64,000 nt of DNA, from positions 7,958,001 through 8,022,000 of the forward strand of contig NC_134677.1 of assembly GCF_024713945.1 (NCBI RefSeq). Direction: 5' to 3'. Source of the DNA: Dermatophagoides farinae (Eukaryota > Arthropoda > Arachnida > Sarcoptiformes > Pyroglyphidae). Made by a program: the position numbers and the translations under genes. This document shows positions 46,370-58,952 of the stretch, piece after piece (the stretch's first letter is position 1; every line of letters starts with the position of its first letter). The notes beneath the pieces were generated by a model that had not been told where the DNA came from, ran no database searches, and worked only from the letters and a program-made list of their open reading frames with translations.

Positions 46370-49300
46370 TTATAATGATTATGATTCCTGATGAACCTTT
46401 CTCTCAATGTGTGTGTGTGTGATAACTGTCTTAACATTCAATGGCCACTGGGCCATGGTCATGGTTATTCTGTTTGTTGTTCAACATTTCAAATGAGGCC
46501 TTTTTTCTGTCTTTCTCACACACACATACACACACTGGGTCCTAGTAGTTCTAACCATCAATATTTATTCTATCCTAATGATTTTTGATGTTTGCCATGA
46601 TGATGATGATGATGATGAGTTGTTCTTCTTTTCTATTTTTTTTACAACCAAAAAAAAATTGACTTTTTTCTTTGGTCTAATAGGTAATGTCAGTTTTGGT
46701 TGCATGATTGCGTGTATATGTTGTACAAGTCGCCTCTTTTTTTTCATCCATAAAAAAAATGTTATGCTTGGTTATGTTCGGTTATCATCATTGTTATTAT
46801 TATGTTGCAATCATCGATGAAATAAAATGATGATGATTATTGGCCTTAGGGGCCCTATTTTTATAAAAAAAAATAAATCTTGAATCATCTATCTAATTTT
46901 GTTTTTCATCTAAACACTAATTCTTTGACCGCTTGACTTGGTGGTCAGTTTGTGTGATACCTGTTGTTGTTGTTGTTGTTGTTTAGTTGATTTTTTTTTT
47001 TGACCGCTTGATGATCGATATACATAGACAAACAGACATATAGAAAAAGATAAAGACCTAGAAAGATCAACATACACACACACACACAGCAGAGACAGAC
47101 AGACAAAAGTTTATGTGCTGTCAAATATCTGTTTGTTTGTATGTACATCGATATCAAGGTTGGTCGCACTATATTTTTTATTTTTTTACCTTGATGAACT
47201 TAATGGTTAGCAGTGAATGAAAACTTTGGAACAATTCAACGAACAGGTTCATCATTCCAGGTCATCATCATCATCATCCAGTCAAATAAATGGTGAATAC
47301 CACCCCTTGGCCCTTTTGATGCCTGACACTGACTGAGGTGGATGAACATTGGAATGTGTTTTTTGTTCAATGTATTACACACCTGATGATGATGATGATG
47401 AAACGAAACCTGTCACTGTTGTAACTTTCAGGTCAAGTGGATATTTTTTTTTTTTACTTTTTGTCTAAAGTTTGTCCCTTAGGTGGTTGATGGTTGTTGT
47501 GGTGATGTCCTACGATCTACTTTGTCTGTATGTATTGATTACAATCATCATCAAATTTTTTTTTTTTGGCCTAAAATTCCAAATGTTTTTGTTGAGCCGT
47601 AAAAAAACAAGATAACACAAATGATTCATCTATCTAGTTTTTTTGTTGCTAAAATTTATTCATTTCATCCTCTTTGTCCATCTTCTCGATCTAACCAAGA
47701 TGCCAATCGAAAAGGGAATCAAAAACGAAAAAAAAATTTCAGTATTTTTGCAATCAAAAAATGGCACATTCCATATGAATGACATTTGTTTCATTTTTCA
47801 TTACTGTGTGTGTGTGTGACCTACCTGGAAAAAAATTGATCTGCAAGGCACACACACACACACACACTCAAATAATGATCTTTAGCCGTATGACGATGTT
47901 AAATAGGTTGTCCACTTGAATTTTCTTTCTTTTGCTCATTAGTAATTCACCTGCTATCAATGGCAAAATGAAAAAAAACTGATAATCTTTTGTTATTATT
48001 TGATGTGTCGTTTGTCAAATGTACATGATTATCATTATTTTTTTTATATATTTGGCATCATCATCGTGATGATGCATCTATGTGAAATATGACCGTTATA
48101 ATTTATTGAAATCCTTGTCCATTTTTTTTATATTGTAAATTGTAAATCTTTGCTTACGGCCATCGTATGTCAAATGAATTTTTTGTTGATCTTTATTTTC
48201 TCATGTCATCATCATCATCATCATTATTATTATTTCGGTCAACTAAAGATTATCCTACGACTAAGTAGTAATAGCAGTCGTAGTGGTAGTAGTAGTAGTA
48301 TTAGATCCAATAAAAAAAAATTCTTTGGATTGTACCTTTGGCACAAATGATAATTTCCAAATTTTTCCATTATTATCAAATTCCTGAATTTCTATTATTC
48401 CATTCCGTATCTCATTGAGCTAATTACCATAGTGTTTTTTTCTCATCTTTGCCATCTAAATAATGATGATGATGATGATGATTGTCTTTAGTTTAGTATT
48501 TCCATATGTTATTTTTGTGTGTGTGTGTGTGTGTATTTTGTTGATTTCCTTCCATTTTTGTTTTTTTTTTGTTGGTCGATTTCTTTTGCAATCATTTCTC
48601 CCATACAATACACACAAATATACTCCCGAGTGATCTATAATGATCATTTTACCATATATATCCACACGCATACACACCATAGGCCAATTTATTCAATTTC
48701 CATCATCATTAAGAATTTTTCTAAATGGTTTCTTCATTTTTTTTTTTTTTTGGTATTTCTTCGTTGATTTCAAGTGTCTAGTATTTTTTTTGTTGTTGCC
48801 TTTGTTGCCTGTTTTGTTTCTGATTGCACGGATTATATACAAACACGGATGGATAGATAGATAGATTAGTTATACATACACAAATGAAGAATCTTCTTCA
48901 TTTTTTGATTGACTATCTCTATCTTTCTCAGGCTCCATTGTTTAGTCAATAAATCCCAAATTGAAATTGTTTCAATTTTGAGCAACATGAACATTTCAAA
49001 TCGATAAATTTATTCGCATTCACATTTGATGATCCCAAAAAATGTTTACTAATCGAAAATGATTAAAAAAAAAACGAAACAATTCTGGAACTCATAAGTG
49101 TATTCCAGTGTGTGTGTACACAGACGACGTAATCATCATAATCATTAAATGAGGTCTATTAAATGTATTCATTCAATTCAATTGAATAGAATTCTAAGAT
49201 AAACAACAGAAATCTATACCAATACAACAGTCGAACACACATTTTAGGTCTTTTTCCATTTTCAATTTATTTCGATTTCTTCAATCAATATAAACTTGAT

Positions 49301-50064
49301 GATGATGATGATGATGATTAGAATTGATATTTGCAAATGTGTGTAGTAATATTGCTCTTAATTTTTTTTTTTGCTTGAAAAACTAAATCATATGATTCAC
49401 ATTCTTACACGTTTACATTCTGGTGAAATTTTCTTCTTCTTTTTTGTTGCTGCTGAAACGATTTTAGTGGGCAAAAGAATCAGAATACAAAAAATGCATA
49501 TTCACATTATTCATTCACACATACATTGTATATGTCCATCTCTCTCTCTCTAGCGTCAAAAAAAAATTTTTTTTTCTATTCAAACATCATCATCATTCAT
49601 TCATTCATTCATTCATTGTAAATACCAAACGACAACGACAAAAAAAATATTTGTTCGCTCCGGTTAGATTCAATTCTGTTTTTCGTTTTTGTTACTTGAA
49701 TTAGATGATGGTCATCCGACGAACCAAAAATTAGATTCCAAAAGCGTGAATGAATGAATGAAAAAAAAAATTTTTTTTTCATTGAATTCATCGAATACAA
49801 CAACAACAACAACAACAAAAATGAAAAAAAAAATTCTGTTTTATTATCTCGCATTCTTGGTTTACATATTTTTCCTGTGTGTTTGTGTGTGTGTGTATGT
49901 CCTTCACAAAATGTTAATATTCATTGTGTCAATGTCTCATGGTTTTGATACAAAACAACAATTCATGTTTCACATCATCATCACCACCAAAACCACGACA
50001 AATATATGAATGTTTATTCTTTATGAATTGAATTGAAATCAGAATTCAATGCATTCATTTATTT

Positions 50065-50104
<40 letters not shown>

Positions 50105-50235
50105 ATCGAATTCCGAATCCGAATAGAAAAATAAAAGAAACGGATGAACGGAATTTATGATGTGTGTGGTTTTTTTTTGCAAACAAAATGAAAAAAATTA
50201 ACAACAAAGTCGGATAATTATATTTTGGAAACTTG
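46370..50235. other. Gene-free stretch, microsatellites
   Basis: No gene recognised. 47,170-47,720 and 48,880-49,280 are less repetitive but closed in all frames I checked by eye. Short hairpin GCATCATCA / TGATGATGC at 48055-48075. Confidence 0.6.
50072..50103. repeat. (TG)16
   Basis: Thirty-two bases of TG following a shorter imperfect TG run. Confidence 0.85.
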
Positions 50236-50682
50236 CTAGAAAATTCTTTTATCATTATCATTGTAATGATAAAAGTTGGACACTACAAAAAAAACGTTAA
50301 CATATGAATTTTTTTCTCGTTTGTTTGTTTCACTCTTTGAAATCAAATTGAATGGAAAAATTGCACATTTTTTTCGTCTTTGAAATTGTAAATTTGCATT
50401 TGTGTGTGTGTGTGCGTGTCGGAATACACTTACACACTGATTTGTTGTTGTGTGGTGTGGATGAAAAACCCGATTTTTACCCGGATCTTTTCTCGTTTGT
50501 TTTGTATGGTTAATAAGCACACTGGCTTCACTCCTCTCCTTACTTTTATAATACTCGTTTGCTATGTGTGTGTGTTTGGCACGACCCTTTTTCAAACCCA
50601 AACCCATTGATGACTGACTGACTGTTATTTTTGCATTCACAAATTTTTTTTTTTTTTTGTTCATCCAATTGCATCCATTCAT
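50236..50682 (-). other. Candidate 148-residue minus-strand frame (low confidence)
   Basis: ATG frame, among the longest here not dominated by one residue: TVSQSSMGLGLKKGRAK, SKERSEASVLINHTKQTRKD, then an HAHTHTN repeat and a K/N-rich end. No splice signals, domain or family recognised. The 12-bp hairpin at 50246-50275 overlaps its 3' end. Confidence 0.15.
50246..50275. repeat. 12-bp perfect hairpin
   Basis: CTTTTATCATTA pairs with TAATGATAAAAG around TCATTG. Confidence 0.55.
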
Positions 50683-50689
50683 CTAATAG

Positions 50690-53600
50690 TGTATGTGTGT
50701 CTAAATGGAATGAGAAAGAGTGAGAGAGACTGGTTTATTTTTATTGACTTGTTTTTATCACACCACCGCCACCGAAACCGCCACCACAACATTCAATCTG
50801 TGCTTGATTTCTTCTTCATTTTTATTTTTATTTTTATTTTACATGAGATGCATATCTACCAATAAATCGACTATAATCTCCTCCTTTTTCTTCTATTAAA
50901 CACACAAACACACACACATACACGCATCTTTGAATAAAATAAACCAAAAGCTTATATATATATAGGAACAACAACGATAGTCAACTCTTTCTTTTTTTTT
51001 TGTTTTATTTGATGTTTCATATATTCGTAAATTGTGTAGATGATTACTCAATATTTTGTCAATTTCCGTTACTTACTTTTTTTTGGTTTTGTTTCAATTT
51101 TTTTTCCTCTTGTTGTTTTTGGTGGTTCACCTGCACGAATAACAAAAAAAAATGGACAAAAATCTCACGAACCTAGAGAGAAAGAAAGAGGAAGAATACA
51201 ACAATTATTCATGAAACACAAGATGAAGAAAAAAAAACTAGTTATCACAACAACAACAAAAAATCTGCTATGATTTTGTCTGGTCAAAGTAATTGGCTTT
51301 TTTTTTGTTCTTCACTCACACACTACATTTATAAAGTTTACAAATCTTGAATCTCTAGCGATATCCACCCGTTTCAATCATTTAGGTCTTGGAAAGAAAA
51401 TGAGAAAATTTGGGCCTCAATCTTAATGTTCATTTTTCATTGAACCAAAGTAGTGGCCATAATTTTTTTAAGATTGAATAATGTTAAGGTTAATGGATTT
51501 TGATGTGCAATAGCACATTCACGGGATTCACAACCGTTTTTTTTCGATAAAGATTATTATTATTATATATGGGTTTTTCTCATATTCATTTTACTTCTCA
51601 GTTGGTAGATTTTTTTTGTTTTGTTCTTGACCTACCGATCATCGTCATCTACACAGACACACACACACACACACTGATCGATCAATCGATTGGTCAGACA
51701 TCAGAATTTTTTTTATTTTAATCAAACAAGTGGTTATTTTTGGTTGTTTGATGATAATGATGAGGCGATCAGAAAAAAAATTGGTCTATAAACCCCCCTT
51801 CGTGCAAAACTCTGTTGAAGAAATCCTTCATTTCAGTTATTAGGGCTGATACATGTGTGTGTGTGATTTTTTTTATCTCCATTCTTTCGTAACGAGTAAT
51901 TTGACTTTAGGTCAAAGTCTGGACAATGTTCTAGACATTTCATACTCATGAGATTCAAAAAAAAAAGAAAGAAATCAAAGTGCCTCACTAAAGATAGAGA
52001 AAGAGAAAATAAAAAGAGAGGACAAGAGAAAGGTCAAATATTAGACGACCAATGTATTGTTGTTGTAGCTGGTTCACATACACACACACACACACTAACC
52101 TAGACTTAAGATATACAAGTGGTACCTAGTATATCTGTGTGTGTGTATGTACCCCCATAACACATATTACCGAGCATGACCAAGATTTTGACCACAGTCC
52201 AGTCCAGTCAGTTGCTAGACAGTTGCTTTTCTAGTTTTTAGTTTTTTTTCTTATTCTTCCTTACTTTTTTTTTTGCTACTCTACATTCATTTGAAATTGA
52301 AATTTATACAATTTCTGATGATGGTCAGTTTGGGTTCGGATTTTTTTTGTTGTTGGTTCATTGTTGATTAGTATAACCTGCAGTGTGGATCAAAAAAAAG
52401 GAGAAGAAGAAGAAGAAATTACAGCAACAACAAAAATCATCAAAACACCGTGATCAAAGATTGTTTTTTTTATTTGAATTTTTCGCAAAGTGCACTTTTG
52501 AAATTTTCATTTTTGTCATTGTATGAGTGATGTGTTTCATCGTTTCATTAAATTCTTGAAATTTTCATTTTTTTTTCTCGGTAAGTTTTTCTCCCTATCA
52601 CAATCAATTTCTGTCATTTCTGTCCACATATAACGATACATTATTGTTATCTTTAATATGAATTTCATTTGTTTGTTTGTGGCCACCATCAAACAATATA
52701 GCGGATTTTTTTTTGTCTATTTTTGTTGCTGATGTAATCGATAAATATCGATTGATTTGTCTCTTTCTCTCTCTCTCACTCTCGATTGTTATGTACTTGC
52801 GTTTTTTTTCCGCTTTTGAAGAAAAAAAAAATTTTTATTTATTCCACTCTCTACATCGATTGATTGATTGATTGATTGATTTGAATGGTTCTCTTTTTTT
52901 TGTTCATATTTCATATTCCAATTTTTGTTTTGTTTTGTCTGATCGGAAAATTATTTCATTTTTTCGGTCACTTTTTTTCTTTCTCTCTCTCTCTCATTTT
53001 ACTCTTCTGCAATTATGTCATTATGTTTTTTAATTAATTCATTATTATTGTATCAATTATTTGGCAAGATGAGAAAACAAAAATAAAGACCAGAAATATC
53101 GACTTTATAAAAAAAAGTCAATAGCTTGTTTCTTGAAAGTAATGGATGATTTTCTTTCTTTTTTTTTGTTTTGTTTCTAATAATAATTTTCCGGTTATAT
53201 CCCAACGTTGATGATGATGATGATGATACACAAATAGACAGCTGTTATTTTTTCTTGAACCAATAAAAATGGCTAATTTGTTTGAAGACAAAAAAAAAAA
53301 ATTTCACTGAAAAACAACAACAACAACAATGAAAAACAGATCGATTAATAATTAGTATCAAACATTATTGAACAAGAGTCGATAAAAAAAGTAGTGGATG
53401 CAAAAATTCCAGCCATCAAAATAAATTTGATGATGACGAACAAAAAAAAAAAAAAATTGTCGCGTGTCTCGGATTCATTTCATTCCTTCATATATATATG
53501 GTGCTGTATTACCCGATACAAATACCGAAAAAAAAAATTTATTTTGGACTGATGTGATGCTGTATTTTCATTTTTTTCTTTTCGTTTCGTTTTGGGCAGA

Positions 53601-53848
53601 CTTGCCATTCTATTGTTGTCGTTTGTTGTTTGGGACAGTGTTGTCTTTTTCATTCATTAATTCATCCATTCATTCATTCATTCATTTGATTGAATTCAAT
53701 ATCGAATGAATTTCATTCTTTTAGTCAGTCAGTCAGTCAGTCACTTGGTCTGTTGGTCGATCCACACACACACACACACACACACACACATCCATTTAAT
53801 ATTTTTTTTTTTTTTTGGATTTTTTCGTTTGTAAGTTTCCTCGGTCAT

Positions 53849-53881
<33 letters not shown>

Positions 53882-56800
53882 TATACATCCTCATCCATCT
53901 ACCCGATGTATATATCAACAATCCATCCATCCATCCATTCAGCCATCCCCTTGGTACAAAATTAGATTTCCCAAAATAAAAAATAAAAAAAATAAAAAAT
54001 AAAAAAGATTTTCTTTTGCTTTTCCTACACATTTTATCCTCTGTTACGTACGTTTTTTTTTTCATCATCCACATTTACATGGTTTGTATTCACATTTAGT
54101 CGCGAGAGTGACATTAGGCCAGTGATGATAAAAAAAAAAGAAAAATTTCTTTTGTCTACATGATGGTTCCACTGCTGCTGATGCTGTGTGTGTGTGTGTG
54201 TGTGATGGACGCACGAATAAGCGCGTGTCCGTTTTACAATAAATGTCCAATATCCGAGAAAAAAAAAATTTTTTTTTTCATTCTTCTTTTCCCCTCCTTG
54301 CTTGAAGCAGATCTCGGGTATTTTTTTTTTCGTGATGGTGGATCTGTTCATAATATCACACACACACACACACACACACAGATGCACGTCGATTACGACG
54401 TGCCAAATGCAAATTGTTCAATTTTTTTTTCAAGAGATTCAAATCATTCATTCAATTCAAAATCTAACATCCACATCCATGGTGTGTATATGACCGTTGG
54501 TTCCATTGGATGGTCCATTTTTTTTTCTTTACCAAAAACTCCACACACATATATCCACTATATATATCAGTCTCATCGGTCATCATGTGTGTGTGTGTGT
54601 GTTCCAGAAAGAGAAAGAAAGAAAAAAACCGACCAATATACTATTGATGTCGGTCGTGGTGATGTGTGTGTGTGTGTGTGTGTGTGTGTATGATGGGCAT
54701 ATTTTTCGATTCAAATATATAAAAAACACATTTCACTTTCAAAATCACAATTTTTTGTTGTTTAAAAAAATTGATGATGATGATGATGATGATGATGAGA
54801 ATAACAATAGCCATACGATGATGATGGTTTCTCTCACTCTCTCTCTCTGTGTGTGTGTGTGTATTTTTTTGATATTTGTTTCGCTTAATTTTCGTTGTTG
54901 ACTGATTTTTTTTTTCGTTGTATATACCAATGAAGATCACTAGTGTAAAACTAGGTTTTTTTCTATCGCTCTGCATCCATTTTGTGTTACATATGTGTGA
55001 AAACTAGGTCTCGGTCAAATTTTTTTTTTCGTTTTTTTTTTGGATTTTGATGATGATGTTGATGACAATAAATCAAACACACACATATGCATATGGTTGA
55101 TATTTTTGTTGTTTTGGGCCAGTGTTTCATTTGTTTTTTTTTTTTTGATTGAAAAAATAAATCAGGCCAATTCACAGTACAGTGTTGTCAGATTCTTTAT
55201 TCTTTTTCTTTGAATAAAAAAAAATAAATAAATAAAGATATTCGCTACTTTACTTAAACTGGTATATTGGAGAATTTAGCTAAATCAAAAACACAAGCAA
55301 AGCCAAATCAAAATATAGAATCTTAAAAAGCAAAAATGAATGAGACGTCTCTGATTCTTTTTCTATTTTTTTAGTGTAGTTTAGTTTGATTTTCTAGATT
55401 CCAATTTGATCTATTATCATTATTATTTGAAATGTTTTTTCGATGAAATATACAAAACGAACACAGACACAGACACACAAAAAAAAACATACATTTCACA
55501 TCTATCCATCCATCTATACAATAATTATTTGTTTGTCATGTTTGTGCATTCTCTCTTATGTTTGTTTGTTTGTTTGTTTGTTTGTTTGTCTGTATGGACC
55601 AATTGGATATAAGATAAAATGTGATGTGTGATGTAATATATGGATTCACATTGATTGTACATCATCATCATATATGTGTGTGTGTGTGTGTGTATGTAAA
55701 ATATATATACAGTGTATTTATATATATATATATAGTCGGTATATGTATGCGTTGTATGTTGTCCGAACGGATTCGTCCATTTGGTTAACGTCTTTTTTTT
55801 CTCCTTTTTCTTTTTTTTTTTTTTTTTTTTGGTTGCTGTTGTTGTTAGTGTATTGGAATTTAGGAATTTCATTATTTATTTTTTTTTTCTTTCATATGAT
55901 TGCCGTCTTTTGTTGCTGTTGTTCTTGGTTCTGGTTGTTGTTCTTGATTCTGGTACCAATTTTATTCTTGTTGTTGTTGTTGTTGTTCACCATTGCATTT
56001 TGATTTGCTTTTTTTTATATATATTTATTTTGTTGTTGTGAATAAAAAATAAAAAAAAAAACAGGGAAAAGAATTTCTTATGAATTTCTTTTCTTCTCAA
56101 TTTTGCCTTTAGAATTTATATACCATATATGAGTGAGATGGACAGATAGAAAGATGGATAGATAGATAGATAGATAGATTGTTTCTTTTTTTTCACAAAT
56201 TTTTTTTTTTCGTTCAATGCATATATATATTGTATTTGTATGTATGTGTGTTATATGAGGTATATATGGTTACACATGGTGTCCAAACATTCACATTGTA
56301 TACGTTTGTCTCTCTCTCTCTCTCTCTCGAACTTACTCTTTTTTTTTCTCTCTCACAATGTATTTGTGTGTGTGTGTCTCCAATTCTTTTGCCTTATTAT
56401 ATTATATATATTGGAACGCTTGTTATGTAAGAATTTTTTTTTTGACTCAACATCATCAACAACGACAACAAGAACCAAACGAATTGGAAAAAATAAACAG
56501 TAAAGCATCTCTCTCTCTCTTTTTTTTCATTTGTGCTTATATGGTGATTTCTTTTTTTTTTCACTGATGATGATCATGGTGGTGGTGGTGGTGGTGGTGG
56601 TATAGTAATGGTCACTACACACATGAACGAGAATGAATAAAAAAAAACAAACAGAATATTCTGCTCCTGTGATGTTTTGGAAATGTTGCATGTATCAAAG
56701 AATACAATGCATACACACACACATATTCAAGATGAAGTTTCAACATATTTCCAACATTCTTTTGTTCTATTTTTTTTTGCATACAACTTGATTGTTTGTT

Positions 56801-57270
56801 TGTTTCACCATCATCATCATCATCTTTTTTCAGGCTATAATTTATATATAGAATTTTTTTTACCCCATTGATTATGTGTGTGTGTGTGTGTGTTATGGAT
56901 CGATCGGATTTTTTTTTTCTATTCTTATTACTAGAATCCACTGTCAATTGTTGAGAAAAAAAACAAAATACACGCACACATACATACCGTGGGTCCATAT
57001 TATTATAGTCAAAAATATTCTATGGATTCTTCTTTTGATTATTCGGACATTCACCAATATTACACACACATAGAGTGCATAAGCATTCAAAAAAAAATCA
57101 AAAACATCCTGCGCGCACACTTGTTTGTTAGGCAATAAACAAACAAACAGAAAAAAATCATGGCCCAAATTTATTCTTCAAAATTATTATTATCAGTTTT
57201 TTTCGACTAAGAAAAAAAGGGAAAAGAGATGATGGTCATCCAGTTTTTTTTCTGTTGTATTGAATTTGAT
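50690..57270. other. Gene-free stretch, dense TG/CA
   Basis: No gene recognised. A consensus-like donor TCTCG|GTAAGT near 52580 follows a T run without a coding frame. The 54160-54693 frame is CVCV/THT repeat translation. AAAATA runs lie at 53973-54006. Confidence 0.6.
55561..55589. repeat. (TTTG)7
   Basis: Pure tetranucleotide run ending in TCTG. Confidence 0.85.
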
Positions 57271-57273
57271 TTA

Positions 57274-57277
<4 letters not shown>

Positions 57278-57311
<34 letters not shown>
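57278..57311. repeat. (TG)17
   Basis: Thirty-four bases of TG, ending in GCATATG. Confidence 0.85.
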
Positions 57312-57312
<1 letters not shown>

Positions 57313-57550
57313 ATATGATGATGTCTAGACTGTTGTTGTTCTGCTTTAGATCTGTTTTATGCTGCTAGAATTTTTTTTTCTCATTTAAAGAAAAATTAAA
57401 CAAAATGAAAATGTATAAAAAAAAATCTAAACCCCAAAAATAGCCGATACATTAACAACAACAACAACAACGAATTGAATATGACATATTCTGGTTCATA
57501 TTCTTGAACTACTAGAACAAATACTGGAATATCATATGTGGGCGAAAGAA

Positions 57551-57580
57551 GAACAGAATAGAATGGAACAGAACGGAATA
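57551..57580 (+). repeat. Six tandem GAANN pentamers
   Basis: GAACA GAATA GAATG GAACA GAACG GAATA, with the GAA fixed every five bases. Heat-shock elements alternate nGAAn and nTTCn, whereas here all units share one orientation, although TTCTTGAAC lies about 50 bp upstream. Confidence 0.6.
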
Positions 57581-58934
57581 AATGAATAGTATGCGTCCGC
57601 CTTTTCTTTCATTCTTATTCTGGTCGATCGGTACAACGATCGGACTGGACCAAAATGAAATAAATAACAATCTTTTTCTGTCTGATCATGTATTTTTTTT
57701 TTCTTTTACTTCTTCTATTTCAAACTGGACTATACTGACTGGACTTTGCTCCTTTCATTTTCATTCACTGTGTTAGTGTATGTGCGTGTGTGTGTGTGTG
57801 TGTATAAACAGAATCCTAGAATAAATATTCTACCACCACCAGTCCACTAACTAACCAAATGAAGCCAGCACACACACACATAACGGTGAATCCATATAAA
57901 CAAAAAACAACAACAACAACAGCTAGAACTTGCGCGTTTCATTTTATTTCATTTCATTTTTTCTTCATTATAATCTTGGTGGTATCTATTTTATTTTTTT
58001 TTTATAGAAAACTTTCATCATCATTATTGGCTGCTAGATCCATAATCATCATCGTCATCAGTGTTTCATGGTGAAAGGCGCCCGACCACCGGGTTTTTTT
58101 TTATATCCAATGTATGTGTATCTTTTTTGGGTATTCCAACTTTTTTTTTCATTAACATCATTCAATTGTCACCATTCATTTGAACACAAACACACACAAC
58201 ACACACACACACAGCAAAAGACACAAACGTGTAAAAGAGACTAGAAAAACTTTTTTTCTGTCATATTTTCATTTAGAACTTTCTTTTCTTTTCTGGTTGG
58301 TTTGTACAATATATTTTTTTTATTGTTTGTTCTGTTTTTGTTTTCTGTCATTCGTTCCATATGCATTCATGATCCTTGAGATTCAGTGCATGCATACATC
58401 TTGTCCGCATTTGGTTGTTGATTTACCTGTATTCCAGGAATATATTTCCCATACACACACCGAATCTTTGAAGAATTTCTTTTTTTTTTTTTTGGTTCCA
58501 AAATAATCATCATCATCATCATGTGTGATTATCTTTCATTTCATTATCACAATCATTCATCAACATCAATGTCGTCGTCGTCGTTGTCGTTGTCGTCGTC
58601 TAGACCATCATCATCATCATCATTTTGTTTATTTTGAGAAAAAAAAATTTGAAAAACATTGAAATTTCAAATGAGCCATTTACCAGAAAAAAAAACCAAA
58701 TGTGATTTGTTGTTGTTTGGTAATTTTGTTGATATGATCAAAAAAAAAATGATGAACATTTTCATGTATGCAAAAAAAAATAATAATTTTAAAATTTTCC
58801 TGTTTTGTAATGAAAAAAAAATCTGAATCGTAATAATTGAAATGAAAGTTGTCCATGAAAATAATATGCTCCATGTGTGTGTGTGTGTGTGTTTTTCTGT
58901 TTGAATGGCGCCAAATCTTGTTCATCATCATGTT

Positions 58935-58952
58935 ATAAACACATGTGTTTAT
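58935..58952. repeat. 18-bp perfect palindrome with two forkhead-type sites
   Basis: ATAAACACATGTGTTTAT is fully self-complementary. Each half contains the forkhead consensus RTAAAYA as ATAAACA, in inverted orientation. Binding is inferred from consensus only. Confidence 0.4.

Noticed and set aside
54160-54693. 177-residue open frame on the + strand
   Set aside because: Built from four TG/CA microsatellites (CVCVCV, THTHTH) joined by T runs; such repeats lack stop codons in these frames.
57500-57550. Heat-shock element TTCTTGAAC
   Set aside because: Only two adjacent inverted GAA units; further units are out of phase or in one orientation, so a functional HSE is not supported.
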